DNA of 64,000 nucleotides from Eucalyptus grandis (taxonomy: Eukaryota; Streptophyta; Magnoliopsida; Myrtales; Myrtaceae): positions 57,652,561-57,716,560 of the forward strand of contig NC_052618.1 in the NCBI RefSeq assembly GCF_016545825.1, in the 5' to 3' direction. A model generated the notes under the pieces. The model did not search any database and was not told the DNA's origin. It saw only the letters and a list, made by a program, of their open reading frames with translations. Position 1 is the stretch's first letter, and every line of letters starts with the position of its first letter. This document shows positions 1 through 13,600 of this stretch, one piece after another. Position numbers and translations under genes: made by a program.

Positions 1-19
1 ACCAAAAAGGTCTTAAGTC

Positions 20-660
20 TATTATAATTACACAAATTCCATCATAAATATTTCAATAATATTAATTTAGTCCTAAATCGTTTCACCATTTGCCAATTGA
101 GTTTATCTGATCAATTTTGATTAAAAAAAATCGTTGATGTAAACATTAGCCATCTTATGTGGTTTGACCACAAGGCCGGAGTAGGATAATTGACATTGAC
201 GTGAACATCTTTTAGTAATCTTTTTTTTTTATTCTTTTCATTTCTTTTCTATTATTCACTTATTATATTTTTCTGTTTTTGTTTATTCTTTCTCCTTCTT
301 CTTCTTTTAACTTACATTTTGGCCTATAAGGGCCAATAAAACCTCGTAGGCCGTTGGACGAGAGTCAAGGCCCTCACCAAATCTAGCCGAGGGCCTTCAC
401 TCCCTCACTTGTGGCCGATGAGGCCACAACCCTAAAATGAAAGGAAGAAAAGAAAAAGAAAATGAATAAAAATTGTTTACATCAACACCGGCTATTTTGG
501 CCGTGCCATATAGGATAGCTGGTATCTACATAAGTAATTTTCAAACCAAATTGACTAGAATGACTCAATCGGAAAATCTTGAAAAGGTTTAGAATTCAAT
601 TAGTACAATTGAAATATTTAAAACTGAATTCATACAAGTACAATAGGACATAAATAATGT
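20..660. mobile_element. Long inverted-repeat element, family A copy 1
   Basis: The left arm (about 65-150) contains TTTAGTCCTAAAT, then a tract around CAATTGAGTTTAT. The right arm (about 500-640) reads as its diverged reverse complement: ATTGACTAGAATGACTCAAT followed by a TTTAGAATTCAATTAG tract. The core (about 320-430) is rich in GGCC and CCTCAC/GTGAGG-like motifs. The same arms and a similar core recur near 13.0-13.6 kb and 49.1-49.7 kb. There is no coding capacity, so it is a non-autonomous foldback or MITE-like element. Its outer ends are not precisely defined and the left end may lie outside the window. Confidence 0.55.
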
Positions 661-927
661 ACTTTTTAATAGCCAATTATTGTGGAGGTCTCATTAAATT
701 CGTAGGTCCCCTCCCAGAGACCTCCAACAAAGTATCTACCTGCCAACTCCATAGTATTATGGCCTCATTTGGCGATACTTAACCAAAAGTTTTGCTTAAA
801 CGATCTACATTCATATTCTTTTCTCAATGATCTATCGCTTCATCCATTCATTTATTAAAAGGAGAAATTGGGCATGCACTATCATGAATCTACAGTATTC
901 CTGTCTTGAAGATCATCTCTTCCTCGC

Positions 928-934
928 TATAAAA
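928..934 (+). promoter_or_regulatory. TATA box of the peroxidase gene
   Basis: TATAAAA lies 74 bases upstream of the peroxidase start codon. This is the usual spacing for a plant promoter with a leader of about 40 nt. Prediction from motif and position only. Confidence 0.55.
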
Positions 935-1001
935 TTCCCAAGCCCACCAAGCGCACCTCACACCCGGTTCATCAGTTTGGTATCTCTCCAAGCGTTACCG
1001 A

Positions 1002-2548
1002 ATGGCTTCTTCAACCGCTAGTTCTTCGTTTTCAAAGGCCGTTTTGAGTTTCGCTTGCGTTTTGGTCTTGATCGGTGCAAGCACGAGCGCGCAGCTTTCC
1101 CTCGACTATTATTCCAGATCTTGCCCCGTCCTCTTCCCCACGGTGAGGCTGATCGTGGGAGCCGCTATAGCGAGGGAGGCTCGGATGGGCGCCTCACTGC
1201 TTCGCCTGTTCTTCCATGATTGCTTCGTCAATGTAACTTTCACCCCCCTCCAATCTTTTTTCACCTTCTGGAATCTTTCCACGCACATTCTTCTAACTCT
1301 GCACTCATCGCGCTCGTATGTGCAACCAGCATCATGCGATAGAGTTTATAACCAGTTCGCTTGGGGTAATTCTTTTCATGATCCAATACTATGCAATGTG
1401 TTCACAGTTACTCAAATGGTTGTTCGTCGTTCAAAGTAGCAAGAGCTCAACATCTAGTCCATTGTCCCAAGGTCATAAGGAATTGAATATGAAAGCCTGA
1501 ACTACTATTAATCTTAATGTGGCGCCTTTTAGCAAACATACTGCGAACCTATAGCTGACGGAATACGTATTACTGTTGAAACGCATTTGATATCGGCGTT
1601 GTATCAGGGCTGCGACGGATCACTTCTTCTGGATGATACACCTACCTTCACTGGAGAGAAAAACGCCGCTCCAAATGTCAATTCAGCGCGAGGGTTCGAA
1701 GTGGTCGACCAAGTTAAGTCCGCCGTGGAGGGGGTGTGTCCAGGCATCGTCTCGTGTGCCGATCTGTTGGCGATTATTGCACGAGACTCCGTCGTGATCG
1801 TGAGCTGTTTGAATTTGGCTAGCAATTAATATACAATTAATAGAGATTTGGCGATGTTCTAATTTAGTTCCCTTGGACTATCATGCATGACAGCTTGGAG
1901 GGCCATGGTGGCCAGTGAAGCTGGGAAGAAGAGATGCTAGAAGCGCAAGCCAAGCAGCTGCTAATGAGAGCATCCCCCGGCCGACGTCCGACCTCAACGA
2001 ATTAATCTCCTCGTTCCGAAATGTCGGTCTCAACATCAGGGACCTCGTGGCTTTAGCAGGTAACTAAAATTGGAATTTATCTCGCATAATCGAATCAGAA
2101 AGATGAGATCGAGAGCTCGTTCAATTTGATACATATTTTTTTCGCGCCATTTCAAGGAGGCCACACGATCGGACTATCAAGATGCACGAACTTCAGGGAC
2201 CGGGTCTACAACGAGACCAACATCGACGTGCTGTTGGCCCAAACGAGGAAGTTCGGCTGCCCTGGCATCGACGGCGTGGACGACGACAATCTGGCCCCGC
2301 TCGACTTCCAGACCCCGATAACGTTCGACCACAGCTACTACTCCAACCTCGTCCAGAGGCGCGGCCTTCTCCACTCGGACCAGCAGCTCTTCAACGGCGG
2401 GCCCACCGACTCGTTCGTGAGGCTCTATAGCAGAAGCCCGCTCGCCTTCCAGGGGGACTTCGTGGCCTCCATCACGAGGATGGGCGACATCAAGCCCCTC
2501 ACCGGATCCAACGGTGAGATTCGGAGGAACTGCAGGAGGGTTAATTGA
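1002..2548 (+). CDS. Class III secretory peroxidase (PRX52-like)
   Basis: A heme peroxidase of the plant secretory pathway that oxidises phenolics with H2O2 in the cell wall or apoplast. Exons: 1002-1232, 1608-1799, 1894-2059, 2157-2548, giving 326 residues with the classical four-exon, three-intron layout. Residues 1-30 form a signal peptide ending in STSA, leaving mature Gln31. The distal heme site is RLFFHDCF (Arg68, His72), followed by the calcium-site GCDGS motif, then [15 protein letters not shown], and the proximal His199 in GGHTIG. Conserved cysteines are present and the frame is intact. The family more often has SGAHTIG or SGGHTIG; here it is AGGHTIG. The sequence resembles Arabidopsis PRX52 (At5g05340, from memory). 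The physiological substrate (lignin monomers or other phenolics) cannot be told from sequence. A TATA box lies 74 nt upstream. Confidence 0.93.
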
Positions 2549-4371
2549 GGCCCTTTGATCTGGAGAGGCCCAATGTCTCGCCTGATGAAGGCTCTTTCTC
2601 TTCTTGCTGTTTTTCTTTTCTTCTCTCTCTTTTTTTGGGTCTTTTTGGTTGGTGTGGTGCGTGCATTTGAAGCTGCTTTCATGTGGTAGTAATTACATTC
2701 CTGTTGTCATTTCAAATTCAATGATCACGTTTAGTGTTCAGGACAATTGTTACCACTTAAATCTGTGCGGGCTCAACACATTTGAGTGGATATCGTTGCT
2801 TTTGTGACACATGTATAAATTCGGGACATGCCGAGTACTCATCGATCAAGAAAAAACCCAATCTCAAAAGCACGACCGAGTAAAGCCTATCGAGCCATTT
2901 TGTTAATGGTATTGGGTTGGGTGTTCGAGTTTTTCGCGAGTCAACGACAACCGACTACTTCTCACCAGACGTTTGAGCGACAATTTGAACTAAGCATTTC
3001 AACTTACATCAAAGCGAACAACAAAGTCAAACAAACTGGCCCATGGTTCAATTTCCATCATGGGCCGAATATAGACAAGTACATATGCTGAGATCTCACG
3101 CTTGCTTTGTCGACTTTCATACACCACGTAAGGACACGAATAAAGATTTATTTTCTATTGTTCATCTTCTCTCTCTTCAAAATAGTAATAGTCAAAAACG
3201 AAGCCCTTTCACTCAAATTGAACGATCGTAATTACACTTCGAAATCCTCTATCGTAACTTTTCAAATATTTTTCGACATTCATAGTTTCATATGGTGGAG
3301 TTATCGTGCCATGATATGATTGAAATTGAGCCATCTTGTTATCATAGTCTTTGGAGAGGAAGCTAGGGTTTTAGTGAGGATTCTAGGAGATGTTCATCAA
3401 TGTGTAAAAACTCGAACATCATGCTGATGTGCTCCATCATGTTAGCTTTAAAGTTAATCAAATTTAGACAACAAATTACATGGATTTCTAAATAAGAATG
3501 GCCTGCAGAGATGGGCGGATGGATGCTACACCAGATGGCTCTTAGAGTAAGATTGTGCAACAGGACGCAGGCCCTTAGCTTATATATTGCCTCGACCTCG
3601 AGCTAATACTTATAATTTTATAGGAAAATAGATAAATACTCATGGAATCTCCTACGTGTAAACCCTTAATTGAGGAGCCAAACTAGGGTCTTCATCTAAA
3701 CAATCTGGGTTAGTAATTTAAGTGCTGCATTAAAATCCCAAACCCTAATTCTATTTTTTTATCATATAGTATGAGGTGACATAATGTTCTACCAGAGATT
3801 CTCTGAAGTTGTCAACCCTCATAATGCCAGCAGTCAAGGACACTAATAAATTCTCCAAAGGTTTTCCTAAGGTCACGTCTGCTTCGCATCATTCTTTAAT
3901 ATTTGTCTCACAGCAAGAGGAAGCCTTCAAGCATGTCCATCATTCCCCAGAAGAATTTTAATATGCAACTGGATGCTCTCCGAAGTAACTTGGAAAGCTG
4001 GAGACCTTTCTCCGCCCATCAGCGACATCGCATACTAATTTTGAAATAGTTAGTCGGAAGAAAAATAAATGTTACGCCAAAATCATGATCTTATTCAATT
4101 TGGGAGATAAAAGTTGAAGGAAAGGGTGACGCAAATTAATGAAAGTTATGTTAGACGTGGTGTTAATACCTAATCATATGTGCATTCAAGAATGAATTGT
4201 TCTATCGATAGAACTGCACATAGATAATTATGATCCATGTTTAGATTGAGAAAACTACCCATCATCCAGAAGTGCACATGGATCATAATCGCGTGTTTTG
4301 TGAATTCAACTAATTTCGTCGTTAATGTACACTATGATGTTATAAATATATATTTATATTTATATATTTAT

Positions 4372-4442
<71 letters not shown>

Positions 4443-6575
4443 TGTGGAATCCAAGGAGGGTTGTACCCGGACTAGAAGATGCCACTAATTCAAGCAACCA
4501 CGACTTAAGACCAAATACCATCACATCCCATTTGGATTTGAGAAACTTTGGCACGATAGAGACCATATGTGATATTCAATACGCTAGTCATATTTAAAAT
4601 TGATTGGAATGACTTTATGTAATAGTTGGACTGAGAAAGAAATGCTGAAGAGAATCAAAAGAAAAAATATGTGGAAGAGAGAGAGTGAATGAAGAGAATG
4701 AAGCTCGATCGATACCATATGTATCTTTAATTGCTTCACTCCTTCCCGCTAAGCTGGTTGATGTCCACACGCCAAGGAAACCACACCCATCATCATCAGA
4801 ATTCGATGTACATATCATCTACCTTTTAGCTGGCACGACCATTGACTATTCAACCGTAAATCCATCTTGTATATTCTAATATATATGTGTACGTGACCTA
4901 AAAGTGTTCATGAATCAAGCGTAAGCAATAACACCCCCCCCAATTTTCATTTTTCTTTAGTCAATATGATGATCGAAGGTAGTTTTTGAGTTGTACTAAA
5001 TTGTACACATGAATGGTTCATACCGATTGTGTCTCTTCGTATATATTTCTATGGTTTGCCGACCACTTAATTTGATTTCTCTAAACAACTTCATTTTTTT
5101 TTAAGTTATCAAATTGACAATTTCATACGTCTAAAGAATATGAAAGATCAACCAAGACGGTTTTTTGTTGGTCATGTGATGTGACTTAATTGGTAGACTT
5201 TGAAAAGTAGAGTAATGAAAAACTATAAATATTCAAACTTGCGCATTAACATTCAAATTTCCATAAAAGTGTACACTTTCAGAATGAGACATAAACATGA
5301 ATATCTACAATATTCATCGACCCTGAATTGTGTCCAATTTATTTACCACAGCTCCTCTACCAAACTTACTTGGGTGGAGCTAAACCTAAAGAAAAATTAA
5401 ATCATCATGAATTTGTCATTTAGCAAACCTATGCACATTGACCTCATATCAGTCTTTGACATAAATAAGGCCCCTATTCTAGGTTCTTGATAGAGAGAGT
5501 TAGAGACATAGTCAACTTAAGAATTTAGGCTTAACTGGAAATATGATTCCTCTTCCTAAAATTAAATTATCTTTACAACCTCTTTTATTTGAGGGGAAAA
5601 AATTGGAAAAAAAACTTTGGGAACAAATCCACTATCTAGCTCATCTAATACTTAATTAATTATAGTATTCCACTAAGTCATCAAAACATGATTTGGAGTT
5701 AAAGCGATGATCTTTAAATAAATAAAAAATGGTCAAGGAAAGGGGAAGGGCAATAAAGTGACAACATAGCTATTGGAATTTTTCTATTAGATATATAAGA
5801 AAGATTAATGCTATATATGTGAAAGAAGCAAATATTAGGAAGGAGATGGTGAATTTACCCAGCTAACGCACAGTTGTGTGAAAGCAATCAGTAAGTTTGA
5901 CAAAGTGCAAAAAATTAGATGGCCTAAGTTTCAGGAACTGCTTTGAATCACAATGCCTTTTGTCTCCCTCAACTTGAAGTAATGTTCAGAGTCACTTCAG
6001 TGTGGCACAGAAGAGCATGTTGAAAAAGATTGCATGTGGTCAACTACTTTCCACACGTGCAACATCTAGACAGTTGAGCCAAAACTCTTGCTCTCTTCTA
6101 TAGAGGAGCTAACGACTAAACTAGGTTACGCCATTTCTTTTTCTCTTTTCTCATTTTTTTTTTTTAATATCTTCTGCTCTTTTTTCCATTTGTTGTAGCT
6201 TCTTCTACCAGAGGAAAACGGAGATGTGGCAGAAACTTGACAAATATTCATGGTGCAATGAGAACTGAAATTTTTTCATATGTAAAGCAACACAGAGAGG
6301 ACTCTCAGTAAATAGGATACGAAAGTGAGAAATGAGATACATGTTTAGAAGCAAATTACATACATGGCTAGAGGTGGAACAGGAAACCAACTATATAATA
6401 AACCCTGGCTCGAAACATAGTGATAACTCTATGGATGTCTAGAATCAAGAAGAAGACTAAGTTGCCTATCCCAAAGCAAATCTGCTAACAATATAATCAT
6501 GCTCTCGATTTTATTCCAAATAATTCGTGGGAAAGAAAAATAAAATCAGATCTTTCAGTAATAAGTTTAGAAGTT
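2549..6575. other. Intergenic, no gene recognised
   Basis: AT-rich DNA between the peroxidase and the LBD gene (the two genes converge). Open frames here are short and resemble nothing I know. The only strong structure is the (GA)33 tract at 4375-4440. A telo-box-like AAACCCTAA occurs at about 3742. I see no RNA gene. Confidence 0.6.
4375..4440 (+). repeat. (GA)33 microsatellite
   Basis: 66 uninterrupted bases of GA directly after a TATATTTATATTTATA-type AT tract. The open frames across it encode only Arg-Glu or Ser-Leu dipeptides and are artefacts of the repeat. Confidence 0.97.
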
Positions 6576-7644
6576 TTAACCAAAATAAGAGACATTCTCG
6601 CTGGAGATGCCGCCGTAGTCAGTTGTGCCACCCGGCTGTGTAAACAAGGAAGGAGGCGAGGAGGCAGGCGGGAGAGGAGGCGGCAATGAGGTAGGAGCAG
6701 ACTGCGGTGGCGGGGTGGGAGGCGGCGCGGCAATGGAGACTGTGCCCGGTGAAAGCAAAGTCACATGAGAAGTGGGACTGATGATGCCTGCTTCTCTATA
6801 CTTGTACTTGAGGATTTCGGACCTCACCGCGTTTAGCTCAGCTTGCAAGGACTGAATTTGCTGTTGTAAAGCCGAAATCGCACCCATGCACCCGTAAACT
6901 GGGTCTCGCAGCCTCACATTCGCTTCGTAGACGAGACTGTTCGCCGCGTCAGCTCTTTGGCTCTCAGGTACCTCCTAAATATAAAATAAGCGAAAGAGTA
7001 TCAGATTTCAATCTAAAAACAGAAACAAGAAGGCACATATACATGAGATACTTCAGTTAATCACGAATTAGCAACTAGGGTTTCATAAATACCATGAGCA
7101 TCTTGGAGACATTGCTGGCGCCGAAGACTTTATGAACAGAAGCGAATTTCTGGGGTTCATGGGGAGAGAAATAAGGAGAGAAAGGACATTCTTGAGCACA
7201 CCTCCTTCTCAAGAGCTTGCAGGCTGCACAGGGAGTGATGGTGTTTAGGGTTCCTGGAGGACCCAGCATGTGTCTCCTTCCCATAAGATGATGATGCGAA
7301 GCATCTCCGTCTCTTTTGATCTTCTTGCCTATCTCATCAAATCTCTCCCTACTAAAATCAAAACAACCCAGTGAAAGATCGTTCCAAAGAGGAAGTAGCA
7401 CTTGCTAGTCCTTAATGTGCTATAGTGTAAGTGCTTATTGAATTGATGCTATTATTTAATTGATTGACCCAAGAAAAAGAGTGCTGCTTTTCCTGACAAG
7501 AAACTGATCAGGGTTCTTTAAACAAGCTCCCAAAAGCCTCATAGGTGCCAAGAGATATGTTTTAGTCGCACGTATTGACATGATTGCTAGAGAGAAGGGG
7601 GAGAGAGAGAGAGAGAGTGTGAAGTCATACCTTTCTCTGGACAT
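6576..7644 (-). CDS. LBD15: LOB-domain transcription factor, LBD15 type
   Basis: A plant-specific nuclear transcription factor. Exons on the minus strand: 7644-7631, 7348-7093, 6974-6576, giving 222 residues. The tiny first exon encodes MSRE plus two bases. The LOB domain has the CX2CX6CX3C block CAACKLLRRRCAQEC, the GAS block FGASNVSKML, and the coiled-coil LQQQIQSLQAELNAVRSEI. The C-terminus is Pro/Ser-rich and ends ENVSYFG. MSRERERF at the N-terminus and (N/S)YFG at the C-terminus match my memory of Arabidopsis LBD15 (At2g40470), a regulator linked to vascular and meristem development. Intron 1 ends in a TAGTAG tandem acceptor, so a variant with one extra Ser is possible. The leader upstream of 7644 is rich in CT/GA. 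Introns are 282 and 118 nt. Confidence 0.92.
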
Positions 7645-10609
7645 TCAGGCATGCTCTCTCTGGGTATGGAGGTGGAGTTTTTGAGAGAGAGGGGGAGGAG
7701 GAAGGAGAAAGTAATATAAAGAGGGAGAGCGAAAAAAGAGAACTTTAAAGGCAAGATAGAACAGGGAAGGTGGTCCTGTGCTTAAAATAGAAAGAGACAA
7801 AAGGAATATGAGCAGGAGGCTGAAACAAAAGGGGGGTTTTAACAAGTTTGGTGATCTGGTTGACCTCACCTTGCTCTCCTGGTTCAAAATACTGTACGTT
7901 GAGTTTCAGAAGCTGTGGTGGTTGCAGAGCTGTGAGCAAGAACGAATCTCTGCTGTCATGAGATTGGAGAGAGATCACAGCAGAGAAAGGGCATCAATGG
8001 AGAGAGAGGGCGGGGAGGGGGAGGGGGAGAGGGAGAGAGAGATGTATAGATGCCAGCTCCTTCACTGAATTGCTCACGTGTGAATCCTTAAATGTTTTTG
8101 ACTTTTTAGAATCAGCCGGCCTCTTGGGTTTTGTTTTGCTTCCATTTCTTGCATTTGCTTTTTCCTTCTTGCATGTGGTCCTGCTTCTTCCCTTTGCACT
8201 GACTATATTTAAAACTTTGGAGACGTAGATTCCATACGTTAGCAATTTTAAAGTTGAATTTTTCTAAAATTGAGTTTTTAAACTATTAACTAATCTTAAA
8301 TAATTTTTCTGTGTATTAGTAAATCTTCAAATGAGGAAAATCTATGAGCAATATAGTTAATCCACTTGCATAATTTTGAGATGCGTCCTAGTAACTAATC
8401 TTTAGTAAAATTCTATACTAACTACAGCATCACATCTATGGATCTCTGTTATCTGTACTGCCTACATAAAGTTTAGCTTACCCAAATTGGTTTTTTATGT
8501 ACGTCCATGTGTATCATGCAATCTACCTTTAAAAGTGGGATTGGTTATTTTCAATATTATAGCATCCATTCAAAAATCTAAACACATATGATGTATGTCC
8601 TAGCAATCATATCATATGTAGCTGTGATAAGACAGAAGCTTACCTAATCACGCACATGCTTTTGTCATTGTAACTTCAAAGGCACCAATGGCTTTAAGGA
8701 AAAAAGTGATTGTCTCTTTGGAGGTTAATCCCGAGAATTGTGCGTGCCTCCTTAGACAAAAGACTTGCAAGAAACAAAGGTCTCCTTATATAAAATACTA
8801 CAAAAATTAACTCTATGCATTGCACAGTAGGCAAAATCACTCACGATGTACCATTATAAAATGTCTTTAGACTTTACCCTTTTTTCCCTCAAATGAGATC
8901 GATTTCTTTCTATCCATTAAATTTCGGTGCAGACAATAGTGACTTTCGTTAAGTGGTGAGATAGAAGAAAAACGGGGATGTATGAAAATAGGACAAAAAA
9001 GAATTATTAGCATCTCCCTGACATTATTTACGCTTTAAGTCCTTACCATATAAAAGCTGTACTCTCTGTGGGGGGAGAGACACCGAGCATGTTAGTTTCT
9101 TGTCAAAATCAGGAACCCACCACTCTTTCATTGAAATGACCACATCTGGGGATCAAGTCCCGAAAACGAAATTTATTTCTACATCACCGTGTAGAAACCG
9201 CAATCGTGTCTATATTTTGAAAGGTTGGCTCAATTTTAATTGTAGACATCATCTATTCTACCTATTAGACGATCAGTCGGAGAAACCAAACACATGGAGA
9301 ACCAAACACATGGCGCCCCGGGGGTGTGAGTGAGAGAGAGCTCATTAATAAAAGATCACCTTTGCAAGCACTCATTCCTTTGCTCTAACATCAGTAAAGA
9401 GACAGCTTGACCAGCGTCATTAGCTTTCGTAATTACTTCCCTTTAACTGTAATCTGACTGTTACGGTTGATCAATTTCATTGCCACTTGATCTTGTTCTG
9501 ACTTCTGAGCAAGAGCTTGCAATTCTGAGTAAGTCCACAGAAAAAGATTGGACACCTTTCAAGATAAGGGTGAGTTTTCTTTTCTTGTTAAGGAACTCAA
9601 CGCACCACAGCCTCATAAAGGAATGACTCGAAGGTACATGTGATGATATATGAGACATCTCACCTACTACATTATCATATGCGGACAGCTCTGATGTTCG
9701 GGGAATGGCTGTCAGTGTCACTTTAACAGTGTTTAAGCCGGCATAATTAGGTTTTCTGCTTATATGTATAGATCGGGTGTCGTCTTTAACAGATTAACTG
9801 CTCGGAGATAAGGAGGAACACCAAATTTCTTCTGGATTGAGTGCTGTTAACATTGTGCACCAGCAGGCTCAACATGTTGCAGACCATCTTGCATCAAACC
9901 TTAATAATTTTTGCAAAATCATCAGCCCTAAAGAAGATGAAATTTAAAATAAATAAAAAATATTATATTATATTATAATGATCACGTCAAGTACTAAATG
10001 GATGAAATGCACAAATACCTTCCGCTCCTAAAATCTCTATTCGATCAAGTACAATCCCACCAAACTGAATTTCAGACAAACCCTAGAAATAATATGGCCA
10101 ACGTGTGTTTTTGCATACTTGCTATATGTCCCACTGCAATAAGCGTATGATCACAAGAGAGTATGGCATAGATGAATTTATGTGTCTTGTTCAAGAGTAC
10201 AGCTTTATATTACTATGATTGGTCATGTCCACCATATCATTCATACAGTAAATTAAGGGTTAATATGATCACATATTTCTTAAGTGCGTTCACAAAATTA
10301 AGGTTATGACATGATAATGGTTGTCTTTAGAGAGTATGCCAAATATCTTTGTCAAAACTATCATTAAGGACTGTCCATAATCACGAACACCCTTAAACTA
10401 AACATAACCATACTAATATCGAATCATCCGCGATGCTGATAAAATAGGAAGTGAGATGGGGAATTGTCTTGGCAGTGATATCTGAAGGATGTTCATATCA
10501 AGGGTGGGTGGTGAAAGGGAGGGAAAGGGGTAGGAAAAGGGTAAAGAAAAGGAGGGAACTGGGTTAGATAACATTAAATTATGACTTAAATTTATCTTCT
10601 ACTTTCTTC

Positions 10610-10617
<8 letters not shown>

Positions 10618-10652
<35 letters not shown>

Positions 10653-10994
10653 TAGATCGCAAGAAATTGCCCACCACCTGTTCTTGTTTGACCCGTATTT
10701 TAAGCCTAACAAGTCGCCCCATTGTTCTCTCATCTCCAACCAAGGATTTCTTACCATTTCTTGATCTCTCTCTCTCTCTCCCTCCCTGTCACACACGCAT
10801 ACACACGCACCACCTCCAGTCCTTTGCACCCAAACCCAGAACCCAAAAAGAAAGGGAAATGACAACTGTAAAGAGGCATCGCATGGCAGTCAATACCTTG
10901 ACCTCCCTCTTGATTTTCAATTCAACACTTTCTTAATCTAATCAGAACGGTCATGGTCACCCAATGAGATCCGAGTCTTGGATCCGCAAGTCAT

Positions 10995-11037
<43 letters not shown>
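10618..11037. repeat. T32 run and (CT)19 microsatellite
   Basis: A run of 32 T lies at 10618-10649, and 19 CT units at 11000-11037 are followed by CCTCCCT variants. The sequence between is CT- and CA-biased (CACACACGCATACACACGCAC). There is no convincing reading frame. Confidence 0.9.
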
Positions 11038-11040
<3 letters not shown>

Positions 11041-12929
11041 TCCCTCCCTCTTCCTCCCTCCCTCTCCCTCTCTTTCAACTTTATAATACCAAACAAACAT
11101 TCGTTTCAAACCCTCGGCTAATTTTGGTCAACACACATATACATGGGGAGGGCTAGCGCACATCTGCGAACGAGCGAGCATGTGTTTTTCCTCCCTAGTT
11201 CATGAACTTGGCCCTGCGGTGTAGCTATCAAGCCATCTATCATTTCAGAATCCATGTTCGTGTTTTATCTTTTTCCGGTCAACAAGAAAGAGAATCTGGT
11301 ATTCTCTCGATGGCTGAATGTCAATGGTTAGATGCCGGTCGAGTCAGGAATTCCTATCTAATAACATCTCCACTCACGACTTTTTCTTCTTTAAGAATAT
11401 TACTGTCACACGTTACTAGGTTATTATAATATCCTTTGATGAGGCCGTCTCGTCAATTTTTTTTTTTCTTTTATTATGTATAGTACTCGCTGTGCTACTA
11501 ACTCTTACCTGCATTCTGTTTCTCTCTGTTGAACTAGGCGTGTTAGACTGAAATTCGGCGATGTGGTTAATAACGATTAATCGAAAGTACAATGCTATAC
11601 TTGTGTTAGGAAAGAAAACCTCAGTAGAAATTTAACAATTTCAAAAGAAGGCGCTCCGCAGTACGTTTCCGATCAAATTGAAAGTGCTGTAGTTAATGAA
11701 ATCATCTGACAAGGTGGTCCTCTGTGACGACCATTGCCATGTTCAATTAATGACTATAACTACCTTCGGGTAACCTTAAAAAATTGACGTAATAATACTT
11801 GATAGAAAATATAACCTTAATAGGTTTTTCATATCATGTAATCCTTACAATTGAAGAGTTCACATAAAAAAATCAAATGTAGCTACCAACAATTGAAGTA
11901 AGCTCTGATCGTGGTGCTGTAATTCTAAAAAATACTGCGAGTTAAAGTGCATCAATTTTGCATTATTCTAAATGGTACACTAATTATTTTTGGTAAAAAC
12001 TTAAAAAAACCAAATAGATTCTAAAGTATTATGAAAAGTTCAAATTGCAGGAATCGCAAGATTGGTAACCGGTATTTCATGCAAGCAGAGAAGCTCATTT
12101 GGAGAATACAAGTTGCCTTTGCTGTCTTCCTAATGGGCTTTCAGGCCGTCAGTGGGCCAAGTGTCTCCCTAAATGGGTCATCTAATTTCGGAAAATCATG
12201 ACTACTCTTTGGGCCTAGGGCCCTAAGCTTTCTTGATTTAACCTCTCAAAAAAGTTAATAGAACAATCAAAATCCAGTAGTGGGTACTAACGGCACCAAA
12301 CCACACAAAATCCAAAATTATAATATGAAAATTTTCCTAGAGGATTCAGTTTAGATCCGCATGTTTATAAAAATGTTTCCTACCTTAAAATTTGTTCGGA
12401 AATAAATTTGTCGTTCTAATGAATTTGACCAACATCAATGAACAAAATGTTTGATGCGCATCTAGTATTATGAACAAGAGTAATTAGACCAATATTACAT
12501 CAACCATAGCACGCAAAAGTTAGGATCGATCCATTAAACCAAGGACAACGGAATGATTAGAATTAGATTAGGAAAAATAATGAATTGAAGTGATTTGGAT
12601 TTCCAGACGATCACTAGAAAACAGTCGATGATTTGTACTGTTGTATAGGTCAAAGCATAAGTCATGACTAAAATGGTCATGCCTAAAATCGCAAGCAAAA
12701 CTTTGTGATTATTGTTGATTGCACGACATGCATAAACAAAATCAAATGGGGTCTGCAAAGATTTATAGATATTCTTGTCTCAATATTGAATTGATTACAT
12801 TATCCATTTGAGCAAAATGAAGGTATAAATCTACATAATTTAGTCCATTTCAGATTTGCTTTCCAACAATGGGGTCCATCTGATATTTGGCAGCCACTTC
12901 CACCATAGCAGTTGACTGAAGATTTGCGG

Positions 12930-13600
12930 GAAATATAAAATAATCTTAAATATAATGTATTAGTATCGATTTAGTCTTAAATATTTCAGTTGAACTAATT
13001 TAGTCATTAATCTTTTTACATTTTGTCGGTTGAGTCCATTTGACTAATTTTGGTTAGAAATAACCGACATGAACACTAATCATCCTACGGGGCACGACTG
13101 ACGCTAACGTGAATATTTTTTGATAAATTTTTCCTTTCCTTTTTTTTTATTATTTCTTTTCCTTTCCCTTCTCTTTTTGCCGATGGTCGGCACAAGCCAT
13201 GGCTAGTGAGGGTGAGCACCAACAAGGCCACCCTCACTAGATCTGGTGAGGCGGATCCTTTCCCAAGCAACACTCGATGAGGTTGCCCTAACCTAGGCAA
13301 GGGTTGGCCTCATTAGCACTCACCCTTGCTCAGGCGAAGCCAACACTTGCCACTCAGCCTATGCCAGCCATCGGCGGAAATAGAACGAAAAGGAAAAGAA
13401 ATGAAAAAAAAAATTATTAAAAAAATATTCAAGTCAATGCTAGTCACACGCTAGCCGTGCTATGTTAAATGGCCAATGTCCACAAAAGCAATTTCTAATC
13501 TAAATTGGTCAAATGACTTAATTGGTAAAACGTGAAAATATTTAGGATTAAATTGGTCCAATTAAAAAGTGAAGAACTACATCTATTTAGGACTTTTTTT
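12930..13600. mobile_element. Long inverted-repeat element, family A copy 2
   Basis: The left arm (about 12970-13120) carries TTTAGTCTTAAATATTTCAG, then a tract with GTTGAGTCCATTTGAC. The right arm (about 13430-13590) is its reverse complement: GGTCAAATGACTTAATTGG, then AATATTTAGGATTAAATTGG. This copy has the clearest arms, about 150 bp each. The core (13180-13370) is rich in GGTGAG and CCTCAC and is itself partly palindromic. No open frame of note. Non-autonomous foldback or MITE-like element. Confidence 0.65.

Noticed and set aside
4237..4597. Open frames on both strands with long Arg-Glu and Ser-Leu dipeptide runs
   Set aside because: They are translations of the (GA)33 microsatellite; no flanking similarity or codon signal.
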